Both the position numbers and the translations under genes were made by a program. From NCBI GenBank assembly GCA_049324835.1, contig JBMOMT010000019.1:62001-126000 (forward strand): a stretch of 64,000 bases of DNA, read 5' to 3'. Below the pieces are notes generated by a model. The model was not told the origin of the DNA and searched no databases. It saw only the letters and a program-made list of their open reading frames with translations. Source of the DNA: JBMOMT01 sp049324835. GTDB lineage: Bacteria; Chloroflexota; Anaerolineae; CAYNKW01. Positions 44,401 to 54,779 of the stretch are shown piece by piece (positions within the stretch are counted from its first letter, which is position 1; each line of letters begins with the position of its first letter).

Positions 44401-47400
44401 CCGGTTTCAATCTCCTGATCGAGATTCTGTGGGTTCAGACGTGGCGGAGCGATCCGGGTTGCGATCATCGACGCAGTTTCAATCTCCTGATCGAGATTCT
44501 GTGGGTTCAGACCCACATCGCCGAAAGCGAGGCGGAGGATTACGTCTGGTTTCAATCTCCTGATCGAGATTCTGTGGGTTCAGACGACATGATTCCTCCA
44601 TCATCATGGCCCTGTGATAGTGTTTCAATCTCCTGATCGAGATTCTGTGGGTTCAGACGACGACGAGAGCCTGCTGGCGCGGCTTCTGGCCCTCGTTTCA
44701 ATCTCCTGATCGAGATTCTGTGGGTTCAGACGTGGCCCGGTCGCAGTTCATGGAGTCCTACGAGAAAGTTTCAATCTCCTGATCGAGATTCTGTGGGTTC
44801 AGACGCAAAATGTCTACTCAGGAAAGGAGGACGTTTATCTGTTTCAATCTCCTGATCGAGATTCTGTGGGTTCAGACCTCCTTCCAGCGGCGACAGGAAC
44901 TCGCCGCAGACCTGTTTCAATCTCCTGATCGAGATTCTGTGGGTTCAGACTACAACATGGCCCTGAATGACCAGCTCGAGCTGGAGTTTCAATCTCCTGA
45001 TCGAGATTCTGTGGGTTCAGACCCTGATCCCGCTGGCGAACAGTTCAGCGCATGAGCAGTTTCAATCTCCTGATCGAGATTCTGTGGGTTCAGACTGTTT
45101 GAGAACAGGGCACAGCAAGATGGGAAAGCCGGTTTCAATCTCCTGATCGAGATTCTGTGGGTTCAGACCCAGGGGTTTTCAACCGCCGGAAAACGCAAAG
45201 TGCTTGTTTCAATCTCCTGATCGAGATTCTGTGGGTTCAGACTCAAACAAGGAGAGACCGATGACCCGCCTGACCAAGGGTTTCAATCTCCTGATCGAGA
45301 TTCTGTGGGTTCAGACCAGGAGATCACCAATCGCCTCCGCGGTCTCATTGAAGTTTCAATCTCCTGATCGAGATTCTGTGGGTTCAGACCTCATTGGCCT
45401 TGTCCTCAGACGTATAAGCGGCAAGGTTTCAATCTCCTGATCGAGATTCTGTGGGTTCAGACCTGACTGGTATCCTGTCTGACAACTTGTGGCAATTTGT
45501 TTCAATCTCCTGATCGAGATTCTGTGGGTTCAGACTTCGGCTGGTCCATGAGTTTGCTCCAGAAGTTGCCGCAGTTTCAATCTCCTGATCGAGATTCTGT
45601 GGGTTCAGACCAAGCTGGCCAAGGCCAGGAAGAAGCGCAAGCTGAGTTTCAATCTCCTGATCGAGATTCTGTGGGTTCAGACTCTGGCTCTGTCTGGTTT
45701 GATGACGTTGGCCTTGAGGCTGTTTCAATCTCCTGATCGAGATTCTGTGGGTTCAGACTATTGTTTGCTTCAGCGTTTTGCCATGTCAATCAAGGTTTCA
45801 ATCTCCTGATCGAGATTCTGTGGGTTCAGACCAGGCCATGGATCACGGAGCTTGCTAGCCGCCAACTCGTTTCAATCTCCTGATCGAGATTCTGTGGGTT
45901 CAGACGAGTATCTTCCGACCGGTTTCAGTTGGTTTCTTGAAGTTTCAATCTCCTGATCGAGATTCTGTGGGTTCAGACATGCTCCAACGAAGCAGGAGCT
46001 CACCGGCGCGGTACGTTTCAATCTCCTGATCGAGATTCTGTGGGTTCAGACGACAGACTCGCACCTGGCCCATGTAGAGATCACCTACGTTTCAATCTCC
46101 TGATCGAGATTCTGTGGGTTCAGACTTCTTGGCGGCTAAAACCAAAACCGCTACTTTTGTGGTTTCAATCTCCTGATCGAGATTCTGTGGGTTCAGACAC
46201 ATCGATACGAGCTCCTCTGCACCGGTCTCCCAAGTGTTTCAATCTCCTGATCGAGATTCTGTGGGTTCAGACATTGCCATTCCTGGGCCTCGCCCATGTG
46301 TTCCGCCTGTTTCAATCTCCTGATCGAGATTCTGTGGGTTCAGACCTGGAGCAGGCGTGGCGGGAGGCTGGCTACAGCCAGGTTTCAATCTCCTGATCGA
46401 GATTCTGTGGGTTCAGACCGGCACTTCGAGACCTGACCCGCGCTTTGCATTGCCGTTTCAATCTCCTGATCGAGATTCTGTGGGTTCAGACTTGTGTTCA
46501 AGCCACATCATCCTGATGTGTGTTTGCAGTTTCAATCTCCTGATCGAGATTCTGTGGGTTCAGACTCGACGCCGCCCGTGCCGCCGCAGGCGTGGCACTC
46601 GTTTCAATCTCCTGATCGAGATTCTGTGGGTTCAGACTCGGCGCCGACTACAGGGCGTCGAACGGCAACGGCCTGTTTCAATCTCCTGATCGAGATTCTG
46701 TGGGTTCAGACGACTGGTGGGCTAGCTTCTAGGGCGTGCGCGAGGGCGGTTTCAATCTCCTGATCGAGATTCTGTGGGTTCAGACATGGAGCATGAACCT
46801 GCAACAGAAAGCCTCCTTAGGTTTCAATCTCCTGATCGAGATTCTGTGGGTTCAGACGACGAGGCCGTGGCGCTGGGCTACAACGCCACCGTCTGTTTCA
46901 ATCTCCTGATCGAGATTCTGTGGGTTCAGACGCGCGACCAGTAGACGATGCCGAGGCCGAACCACTCGTTTCAATCTCCTGATCGAGATTCTGTGGGTTC
47001 AGACTCGTGGAGGATAAATCAGACGCTCCAGCCATCACGGCGTTTCAATCTCCTGATCGAGATTCTGTGGGTTCAGACGCAGATGGCCTATCGCCATGCT
47101 GATACTGCCATGCCGTTTCAATCTCCTGATCGAGATTCTGTGGGTTCAGACTTCGTCTTTCTTCTATTCCCGCCGTCTTATTTTTCGTTTCAATCTCCTG
47201 ATCGAGATTCTGTGGGTTCAGACCCTCACAAATGGATGGTGATGTGCGTGGCGGTGTTGTTTCAATCTCCTGATCGAGATTCTGTGGGTTCAGACTCCTG
47301 TCATAGTGTGCCTTTGACGGGTGAAACTGGTGAGTTTCAATCTCCTGATCGAGATTCTGTGGGTTCAGACCTGACAATTCCATGATGCCTCCCGAATGCA

Positions 47401-50400
47401 AATAAAGTTTCAATCTCCTGATCGAGATTCTGTGGGTTCAGACTTACATATCAAAATCGAGTATGAGAAAAAAGAAAGGTTTCAATCTCCTGATCGAGAT
47501 TCTGTGGGTTCAGACTTCGAGTTCCACTTTGCGGGCCGGTGGCGGCGAAACCGGTTTCAATCTCCTGATCGAGATTCTGTGGGTTCAGACTCCTCACTCA
47601 TCTTCACCTCCATCTCCAGTTCTCGAAGTTTCAATCTCCTGATCGAGATTCTGTGGGTTCAGACTACCTGATCACGTCTGAGGACGGCGCACGGCTGCTC
47701 GTTTCAATCTCCTGATCGAGATTCTGTGGGTTCAGACTCCATGTCCTCCTCGTCGTTTGGCGCGTCGAAGGAGAAGTTTCAATCTCCTGATCGAGATTCT
47801 GTGGGTTCAGACCATCCTGAAAGATGCTGCGGCAGACGCGGGAGTGTTGTTTCAATCTCCTGATCGAGATTCTGTGGGTTCAGACTACACGATCCCGGTC
47901 GTGAACGGCGGCCAGCTCCGAGTTTCAATCTCCTGATCGAGATTCTGTGGGTTCAGACTAGAACTGGAGCCGGTGATCGTGCGGTAGGTATAGGCGTTTC
48001 AATCTCCTGATCGAGATTCTGTGGGTTCAGACCGGGTCAGCACCTCGCCCAGGCTCAGTATCTTGAAGGTTTCAATCTCCTGATCGAGATTCTGTGGGTT
48101 CAGACCGTTGCCCTGGTCGCCCAGTCCGCCACCTGCGCCATGTTTCAATCTCCTGATCGAGATTCTGTGGGTTCAGACAACGATGAGCAGTAGCGCCCGT
48201 CGGAGCACCAACATGGTTTCAATCTCCTGATCGAGATTCTGTGGGTTCAGACATTGGCACGGAGGTGCACTGTGATGATGAAATGCAAGTTTCAATCTCC
48301 TGATCGAGATTCTGTGGGTTCAGACTGGAGCTCTACAGCATATGAGGAATCTATCGAAGGTTTGTTTCAATCTCCTGATCGAGATTCTGTGGGTTCAGAC
48401 TTATCTGGCAGGCTCACCACGCGCCCGCGCCTGCCAGTTTCAATCTCCTGATCGAGATTCTGTGGGTTCAGACCACCAGGCTCTGCTCATTCAATTCGCC
48501 CGTCCAGTAGTTTCAATCTCCTGATCGAGATTCTGTGGGTTCAGACCCGTGCAATGTCGAAACAGGCATTGCGGGCATACGTGTTTCAATCTCCTGATCG
48601 AGATTCTGTGGGTTCAGACGCTCTCTCCCGAACAACTGGCCCAAATCCACGAAAAGTTTCAATCTCCTGATCGAGATTCTGTGGGTTCAGACCATCTGGA
48701 GGCCATTTGTGACTGATCCGCATCTATCAGTTTCAATCTCCTGATCGAGATTCTGTGGGTTCAGACTACACCCACAACCAGAACAGGCTTTGCTAGACGG
48801 AAACGTTTCAATCTCCTGATCGAGATTCTGTGGGTTCAGACCAGGGAAGGGATACGATGTATTGATCATCGATTCCCTGTTTCAATCTCCTGATCGAGAT
48901 TCTGTGGGTTCAGACTGGGCAGGCAGCAGGGCGCGAGCCCTGCGAACATCAAGTTTCAATCTCCTGATCGAGATTCTGTGGGTTCAGACCGCGGATCGAC
49001 CAGCACCTGGCCTACGTAGGTGGGCTGTTTCAATCTCCTGATCGAGATTCTGTGGGTTCAGACGGCACGTGTCCGGCGGCTGTTCGTTCTTGCCGGCAAG
49101 TTTCAATCTCCTGATCGAGATTCTGTGGGTTCAGACCATCGTGCAGTTGTCCGCGCTCGATGCCCTCGATGTCGTTTCAATCTCCTGATCGAGATTCTGT
49201 GGGTTCAGACACGATGTGCTAATTTTTTCGCCATAGTGCGATTTCGGTTTCAATCTCCTGATCGAGATTCTGTGGGTTCAGACTTGACGAAGAGCCTTCA
49301 TGTGGTGAAGGAGGGTAGTTTCAATCTCCTGATCGAGATTCTGTGGGTTCAGACCCAACATCAAGGTGCTGGCTGGCAAGATCGGCTCAGGTTTCAATCT
49401 CCTGATCGAGATTCTGTGGGTTCAGACGAGACAAGTACCGGCCTCACATGGCCGGATTGCCCACGTTTCAATCTCCTGATCGAGATTCTGTGGGTTCAGA
49501 CGACTGGCAGTTCAGTCTGGAGAATGGCAGCGCAGTCGTTTCAATCTCCTGATCGAGATTCTGTGGGTTCAGACATTGCGGTTCTACGCAGTTCTGCAAG
49601 TAGAATGGCGAGTTTCAATCTCCTGATCGAGATTCTGTGGGTTCAGACTGGCCTTTCTCGCCCTGGCCCGCACGGCCAGTCGGTAGTTTCAATCTCCTGA
49701 TCGAGATTCTGTGGGTTCAGACGTTGCCAGTTCCGCTGGCGTGTGAATCAAGTTTCTGTTTCAATCTCCTGATCGAGATTCTGTGGGTTCAGACCAGGTG
49801 CGCGAGTGTGTCCAGGCCGAGCTCGAGCGGTTTCAATCTCCTGATCGAGATTCTGTGGGTTCAGACCATTTCGTATCTGATCATGTCTTCACCCGGATAC
49901 CGGTTTCAATCTCCTGATCGAGATTCTGTGGGTTCAGACGTCTACTGGCGGTTCGGATACCGCACAACAACTCAGGTTTCAATCTCCTGATCGAGATTCT
50001 GTGGGTTCAGACCGCGTCTGCCTGGACGGGTCTTCCAGGTATGTTCGGAAGTTTCAATCTCCTGATCGAGATTCTGTGGGTTCAGACCAGGCCATCACAG
50101 CGATGGCCCAGGCCATGCACCAGTTTCAATCTCCTGATCGAGATTCTGTGGGTTCAGACGCAGACCGTATTCGAGGAGGTGAAAATGAGTGAGGAGTTTC
50201 AATCTCCTGATCGAGATTCTGTGGGTTCAGACCCGTTGCCCTGGTTGCCCAGTCGGCCACTCGCGCCATGTTTCAATCTCCTGATCGAGATTCTGTGGGT
50301 TCAGACATTTAAGCGCCCTGCCGTCCCGGATCATCGATCCCGTGTTTCAATCTCCTGATCGAGATTCTGTGGGTTCAGACCCAGCGGAATCGTCGGGTAG

Positions 50401-52436
50401 GTGGGAAGAACTCGAAGTTTCAATCTCCTGATCGAGATTCTGTGGGTTCAGACACTGTTCGCGGTCGCCATACGGGCCGTTTCGAGTTTGTTTCAATCTC
50501 CTGATCGAGATTCTGTGGGTTCAGACTTCATCATCCTGTGGCCTGGCGTAGAAGCCAATGAGTTTCAATCTCCTGATCGAGATTCTGTGGGTTCAGACTA
50601 GAACTGGAGCCGGTGATCGTGCGGTAGGTATAGGCGTTTCAATCTCCTGATCGAGATTCTGTGGGTTCAGACTCGGATTCGAGGGCCTGGTGTACGATGG
50701 CTTTAGCAGGGAGTTTCAATCTCCTGATCGAGATTCTGTGGGTTCAGACTCTGATGCGAGCAAGCTGGATGCGGTCGTGAAGCAAGTTTCAATCTCCTGA
50801 TCGAGATTCTGTGGGTTCAGACACAAAGCGGCGTCAAGAGCGCCGCGGATACTCGGCGTTTCAATCTCCTGATCGAGATTCTGTGGGTTCAGACTCGATT
50901 TTGTGCTTGACCAAACCTCCACACGCGCATGGGGTTTCAATCTCCTGATCGAGATTCTGTGGGTTCAGACTCGGATATTGCCCGCGCTGCCCGACCGACA
51001 AGGAGGTTTCAATCTCCTGATCGAGATTCTGTGGGTTCAGACGCCCATTATGCCGACGTTGGCGATCCCGGCCTGGGCCGTGTTTCAATCTCCTGATCGA
51101 GATTCTGTGGGTTCAGACTATGTAGAAATGCCACCTTCCTGTCAAACACTTCGGGTGTTTCAATCTCCTGATCGAGATTCTGTGGGTTCAGACCAGAGTT
51201 TGAGGAGGGAAACATGCCAAGACGAAGAGTTTCAATCTCCTGATCGAGATTCTGTGGGTTCAGACTTCGCGTTGAAAGACTGGGTTATTTTTCCGAGTGC
51301 TGGTTTCAATCTCCTGATCGAGATTCTGTGGGTTCAGACGCAGATCGAACTGTATCCGACGCAGTTTGAATTCCTGTTTCAATCTCCTGATCGAGATTCT
51401 GTGGGTTCAGACATTCCCAGCAGCAGAGAGAGCGGCCACGAGCCAGCCGTTTCAATCTCCTGATCGAGATTCTGTGGGTTCAGACGCCTGGATCGACGAG
51501 CACCGCGTACTCAGCGCGCCAGTTTCAATCTCCTGATCGAGATTCTGTGGGTTCAGACGCCCAGTCCAAAACGGCATGGTCTGCATCTTCCCAGTTTCAA
51601 TCTCCTGATCGAGATTCTGTGGGTTCAGACTGGATGGAAACGCCTATCTGTGGCTGGCGACTGATGTTTCAATCTCCTGATCGAGATTCTGTGGGTTCAG
51701 ACCCTGGTCAAACGCATCGACTCGTTCATCAACAACATGTTTCAATCTCCTGATCGAGATTCTGTGGGTTCAGACTCTTGGCTTGGACGCCAACCAGAGC
51801 CGGCGCGCCAAGTTTCAATCTCCTGATCGAGATTCTGTGGGTTCAGACTTCCTGCAACATTATGAGTTTGTTATAGGTGAAATTGTTTCAATCTCCTGAT
51901 CGAGATTCTGTGGGTTCAGACAGCAGGTGTGCCTATTCTAGCGAGCCTGATCCGCCCGTTTCAATCTCCTGATCGAGATTCTGTGGGTTCAGACGTAGTC
52001 GTACTGGATGAGTCGTCGCTTTACCAGCGACGTTTCAATCTCCTGATCGAGATTCTGTGGGTTCAGACGACGCTGAAAAGCTACGGCGCTGAAGTGCGCC
52101 GGAGTTTCAATCTCCTGATCGAGATTCTGTGGGTTCAGACTAAATTCGACTACGATGCCTTCACCAGCCGCCGACTCAAGTTTCAATCTCCTGATCGAGA
52201 TTCTGTGGGTTCAGACACCGCGACGCTCATTGGCTTTGGCCACAGACGTATAGTTTCAATCTCCTGATCGAGATTCTGTGGGTTCAGACCATCACCCAGC
52301 TCGATTCGGATAACATATCTGGCGCGTTTCAATCTCCTGATCGAGATTCTGTGGGTTCAGACTTGTCCTTCCCTACAGGCTTGTTTCTCTGGAGGTTAAG
52401 TTTCAATCTCCTGATCGAGATTCTGTGGGTTCAGAC
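41462..52436 (-). CRISPR. CRISPR array, 150 repeats of 37 bp and 149 spacers (subtype I-D)
   Basis: Plus-strand repeat starts GTTTCAATCTCCTGATCGAG and ends TTCTGTGGGTTCAGAC (37 bp in all). Counting each repeat start by hand gives 150 copies, first at 41462, last at 52400. Total length then gives a mean spacer of 36.4. All copies looked identical, including the one at the distal end. The reverse complement ends in ATTGAAAC, the usual crRNA 5' handle of I-D/III repeats, so transcription is on the minus strand from the cas2 side; spacers near 52.4 kb should be newest. One spacer is present twice exactly (47959-47995 and 50599-50635), and others are near copies. Apparent ORFs through the array are repeat artefacts. 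Confidence 0.98.
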
Positions 52437-52736
52437 TGCTCGCCGCCGTATCAGCGCGCCGCCGGATGTGGGCACAACGGCCAGGGTCGCTATTTTGTTC
52501 ATGGCCCATAGGTTGTGTATCATGCAGCGCGCCCTCGTCTTTCGAGCTTTTTGGCGAGCGGCAGGGCCCGCGCAGGGGTGGCTGCCCCTTTCAACGCGCC
52601 GCCGGGCCCTCCCAGAGCGCCACACAGCGTTTTGGAGCCCTTTGGGGGCATCCAGGCGCGCGAGCGGGAGCGGGCTTTTCCGCCGGTGCTTTGCCGCTCG
52701 CAAAGGGGCGTGGGCCGTTTTTGCCGCCAGGCCACT
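52437..52736 (-). promoter_or_regulatory. CRISPR leader
   Basis: About 300 bases between the newest repeat and the promoter near the cas2 stop. No convincing gene; GC-rich, with runs such as GGGCCCTCCC and GGGGCATCC. Expected to hold integration signals for Cas1-Cas2 next to the first repeat. Confidence 0.75.
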
Positions 52737-52765
52737 ATTATACCCCCAATGTCAAACAATGTAAA
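52737..52765 (-). promoter_or_regulatory. Probable CRISPR leader promoter
   Basis: Minus strand: TTTACA (52765-52760), 17-base spacer, perfect TATAAT (52742-52737). The -35 lies inside the last codons of cas2, so array transcription would start at about 52730, some 290 bases before the first repeat. Confidence 0.7.
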
Positions 52766-53042
52766 CCCGATCTTCCGCCGGCTGCTCCATGCCCACCGTT
52801 TCGACCTTTTTCAGGCAGGCTTCACACAGGGCGTAAAAACGCACCCGGTCTTGGGCTTCGTCCAGCACCTTGTCCAGTTTGGCCTGCAGGGTGAGCCGTT
52901 CCTTTTCGCTCAGGTAACATTCAAAGAGTGAAAACTGGGTCCACTGGCCAAAGCCGCAGAGGATTTTGTGCACCTTGGTGCGCCGCCGGTCGTTTGGGAT
53001 GTCGTAGGCGACGACGTAAAAAGCAGTGTGGCCTGGACTCAT
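52752..53042 (-). CDS. cas2: CRISPR integration protein Cas2
   Basis: 96 aa, normal length. FYVVAYDIPNDRRRTKVHKI is the Cas2 ferredoxin-like start with the conserved Asp after YVVAY; GQWTQFSLFECYLSEKE is the second strand. It bridges two Cas1 dimers to insert new spacers at the leader end. AGGT four bases before ATG serves as ribosome site. It is now separated from cas1 by an inserted 120-bp element but was very probably only a few bases away before (see findings). Confidence 0.96.
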   Translation of the reverse strand: MSPGHTAFYVVAYDIPNDRRRTKVHKILCGFGQWTQFSLFECYLSEKERLTLQAKLDKVLDEAQDRVRFYALCEACLKKVETVGMEQPAEDRVYIV

Positions 53043-53054
53043 GTTTTACCTCAC

Positions 53055-53174
53055 GTAACTGCTCAGCCTACCCTCCCGCAGGCTGGAAAACCAACTGAAA
53101 TCGTTTGCCGGCCTGGATACTTGCCGATTTCTACTCGAAATCACTTCCAGGCCTGCGGGAGGGTGAGCAGTTAC
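53055..53174. mobile_element. MITE with GTAA ends inserted between cas1 and cas2 (copy 5)
   Basis: 120 bp. Ends GTAACTGCTCA and TGAGCAGTTAC are perfect inverses; inner arms CCCTCCCGCAGGC and GCCTGCGGGAGGG match too, with the GCCTA asymmetry of copies 1-3. It is flanked by an 8-bp duplication, TACCTCAC (53047-53054 and 53175-53182). GTAA termini and 8-bp duplications are hallmarks of IS66-family elements, so it is probably mobilised by such a transposase. Its interior differs from copies 1-3. Confidence 0.9.
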
Positions 53175-54238
53175 TACCTCACGATAAAGGGACGGTATTC
53201 CGGCACCTCGGCGGTCAACGTTTTGGCCAGCAGCCGCACCTGTAGCTCCAGACATTTGCGGTAGGTGGCTTTGTAATCAAAGGTGGGATGCTGCACCTCG
53301 GTGTTCAGCCGTTCCTCGAATTTGGCCAGGAAGGTCTTGCGCGCCTCATCCTTGAGCCAATAGACGCCAAACTCTTCCCGAAAGTCGCCCGCCTGCAGGA
53401 TACGATTGTTCACCAGCGTCAGAGCCACACTATCGACGATGACCGGCCGGAACTCTTCCATCAGGTCCAGCGCCAGCGCCGGTTTGCCATATTGCGACGA
53501 ATGCAAAAAGCCGATGTACGGATCCAGGCCGACCAGTTGCACCGCCGAGGCCACTTTGTTCAGCAGCAGCGTGTAGCCGTAACTCAACAGCGCGTTGACC
53601 GGGTCGGTGGGGGGGCGTTTTTTGCGGCCACAAAAACCCAGGTCTTGTTGTAACAGTCTTTGGAAAGCCTCAAAGTAAAAGGCGGCCGCCGCGCCTTCCA
53701 GACCCAGCAGGCTGCCCCAGGCGGTGCCGGCCTGCGGCAGGCGCGGGTCGATCGTCTCGTCTGCGGCTCGCTGCACCAGTGGCACCTGATCCAGTACCCC
53801 TTTGATGTCGCCGGCCGCTTTGGCCACGGCGTCGTCGGCGCGTTTGCGGTTGGTGCGTAACAACAGCGTGCGCTGGTTGGCCAGTTTGCCCTGCACAAAC
53901 AGTCGGGCCAGCGCCAGCGAACGCTGCGGATCGTCGTGCCAGCGATGTTGTTGCAGCCGGATCAACGAGTTTTTGGAAAACCCGCCCGCCAACCGCCCTT
54001 GAAACTGGCCGTGATAGGAGCAAAAGCAGATATCGGCCCGCTGCTCCAACAGGGCCAGCAGCGCCGGCGTGGTGAGGGTGCTATCACCCTGGACGACGAC
54101 CTGATCCACCTTGATCAGGGGCAGGCGCACGGTGCGTTTTTCCGTGCCCTTTTTTTTGTCCTCCGGAATGTGGACGACGAGGGTGTCGCCGTCTTTTTTG
54201 ACGATGCTGCGTTGTTCGGTCAGATACAGGGTGGCCAT
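53174..54238 (-). CDS. cas1: CRISPR integrase Cas1 (subtype I-D type)
   Basis: 354 aa. Catalytic residues are visible: LGLEGAAAAFYFEAF (Glu near 185), FLHSSQYGKPALALDLMEEF (His and Asp near 250-262). The N-terminal beta domain contains YLTEQRSIVKKDGDTLVVH. The stop codon (TAG) is formed partly by the inserted element's target duplication; the frame ends EYRPFIVR as expected for the family. It follows the unrecognised 137-aa gene by four bases. Confidence 0.97.
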   Translation of the reverse strand: MATLYLTEQRSIVKKDGDTLVVHIPEDKKKGTEKRTVRLPLIKVDQVVVQGDSTLTTPALLALLEQRADICFCSYHGQFQGRLAGGFSKNSLIRLQQHRWHDDPQRSLALARLFVQGKLANQRTLLLRTNRKRADDAVAKAAGDIKGVLDQVPLVQRAADETIDPRLPQAGTAWGSLLGLEGAAAAFYFEAFQRLLQQDLGFCGRKKRPPTDPVNALLSYGYTLLLNKVASAVQLVGLDPYIGFLHSSQYGKPALALDLMEEFRPVIVDSVALTLVNNRILQAGDFREEFGVYWLKDEARKTFLAKFEERLNTEVQHPTFDYKATYRKCLELQVRLLAKTLTAEVPEYRPFIVR

Positions 54239-54242
54239 ACGT

Positions 54243-54656
54243 TTATCCTTCCTCGTCGTCGGTGGAGGCCGGCCGCAGGCCGCTGACGGGCAGATGCTCC
54301 CAAAAGGCGCACTCGGTCTCCAGGCCGATAAAGGTGGCCTCCAACCGGCCCACGACGCGCCAGCCTTCGTCTTCCAGACGGCGCACGGTGGCCAGGACGT
54401 CGTCGCGGTGGGGGGCCTGCGCCTGGATCAGGCGAAAGTCGTCCCAGCCTTCGGGGGCGTCATCGGCCACGGGGGCGTAATAGATGTAGCCGATTTCGGC
54501 GCAGGGCAGGAGAGCCAGGTCGCCCTCTCGATCCAGAATCAGCCACACCTGTCCGCCGCGCTCGCCGGCCTGAAAGGTGAGAAAACCCGGTCGCCAGCCG
54601 CGCCAGCGGACGATGGGATAGGCGCCGGCCACACCTGTGGTGTGAGGGTTGTACAT
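54243..54656 (-). CDS. Unrecognised 137-aa protein inside the I-D operon
   Basis: Start ATG 54656 with GGAGG ten bases upstream; ends four bases before cas1. No Cas family matched. Beta-rich first half (GAYPIVRWRGWRPGFLTF; GQVWLILDREGDLALLPCAE), then an acidic stretch and a helix (DDVLATVRRLEDEGWRVVGR). No catalytic motif stands out. The position between cas4 and cas1 suggests an adaptation role, but a passenger gene is possible. Confidence 0.65.
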   Translation of the reverse strand: MYNPHTTGVAGAYPIVRWRGWRPGFLTFQAGERGGQVWLILDREGDLALLPCAEIGYIYYAPVADDAPEGWDDFRLIQAQAPHRDDVLATVRRLEDEGWRVVGRLEATFIGLETECAFWEHLPVSGLRPASTDDEEG

Positions 54657-54779
54657 GGTGACGCTGCCTCCTTGAACGTATCTGTTTGCCGCAGAGCCCG
54701 CGGAGAACGCAGAAAATCTGGAAAATCATTTCCCCCAACAAGTTGGGGGCTCCGGCCAGTGCAACCACTCGCCGCCCGA
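54657..54779. other. Spacer between cas4 and the 137-aa gene
   Basis: 123 bases with GCCGCAGAGCCCGCGGAG-type inverted sequence and CCCCAACAAGTTGGGGGC hairpin (about 54732-54751). No gene; may hold a weak terminator or internal promoter. Confidence 0.4.

Noticed and set aside
41717..51230. At least four spacers with a ribosome site followed by ATG (for example GGAGGTGAAAATGAG near 50,175 and GGAGGGAAACATGCC near 51,203)
   Set aside because: With 149 spacers of 36 bases from gene-dense phage genomes, a few gene starts are expected by chance; no sign of selection for starts.
41462..52436. Dozens of open frames on both strands in the array
   Set aside because: They translate the repeat over and over (FQSPDRDSVGSD or NLLIEILWVQT on one strand, LNPQNLDQEIET on the other). 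The 37-base repeat simply has no stop in those frames.
52744..52760. TTGACA near the leader TATAAT
   Set aside because: Only seven bases separate it from the -10 box; TTTACA at 17 bases is the better -35.
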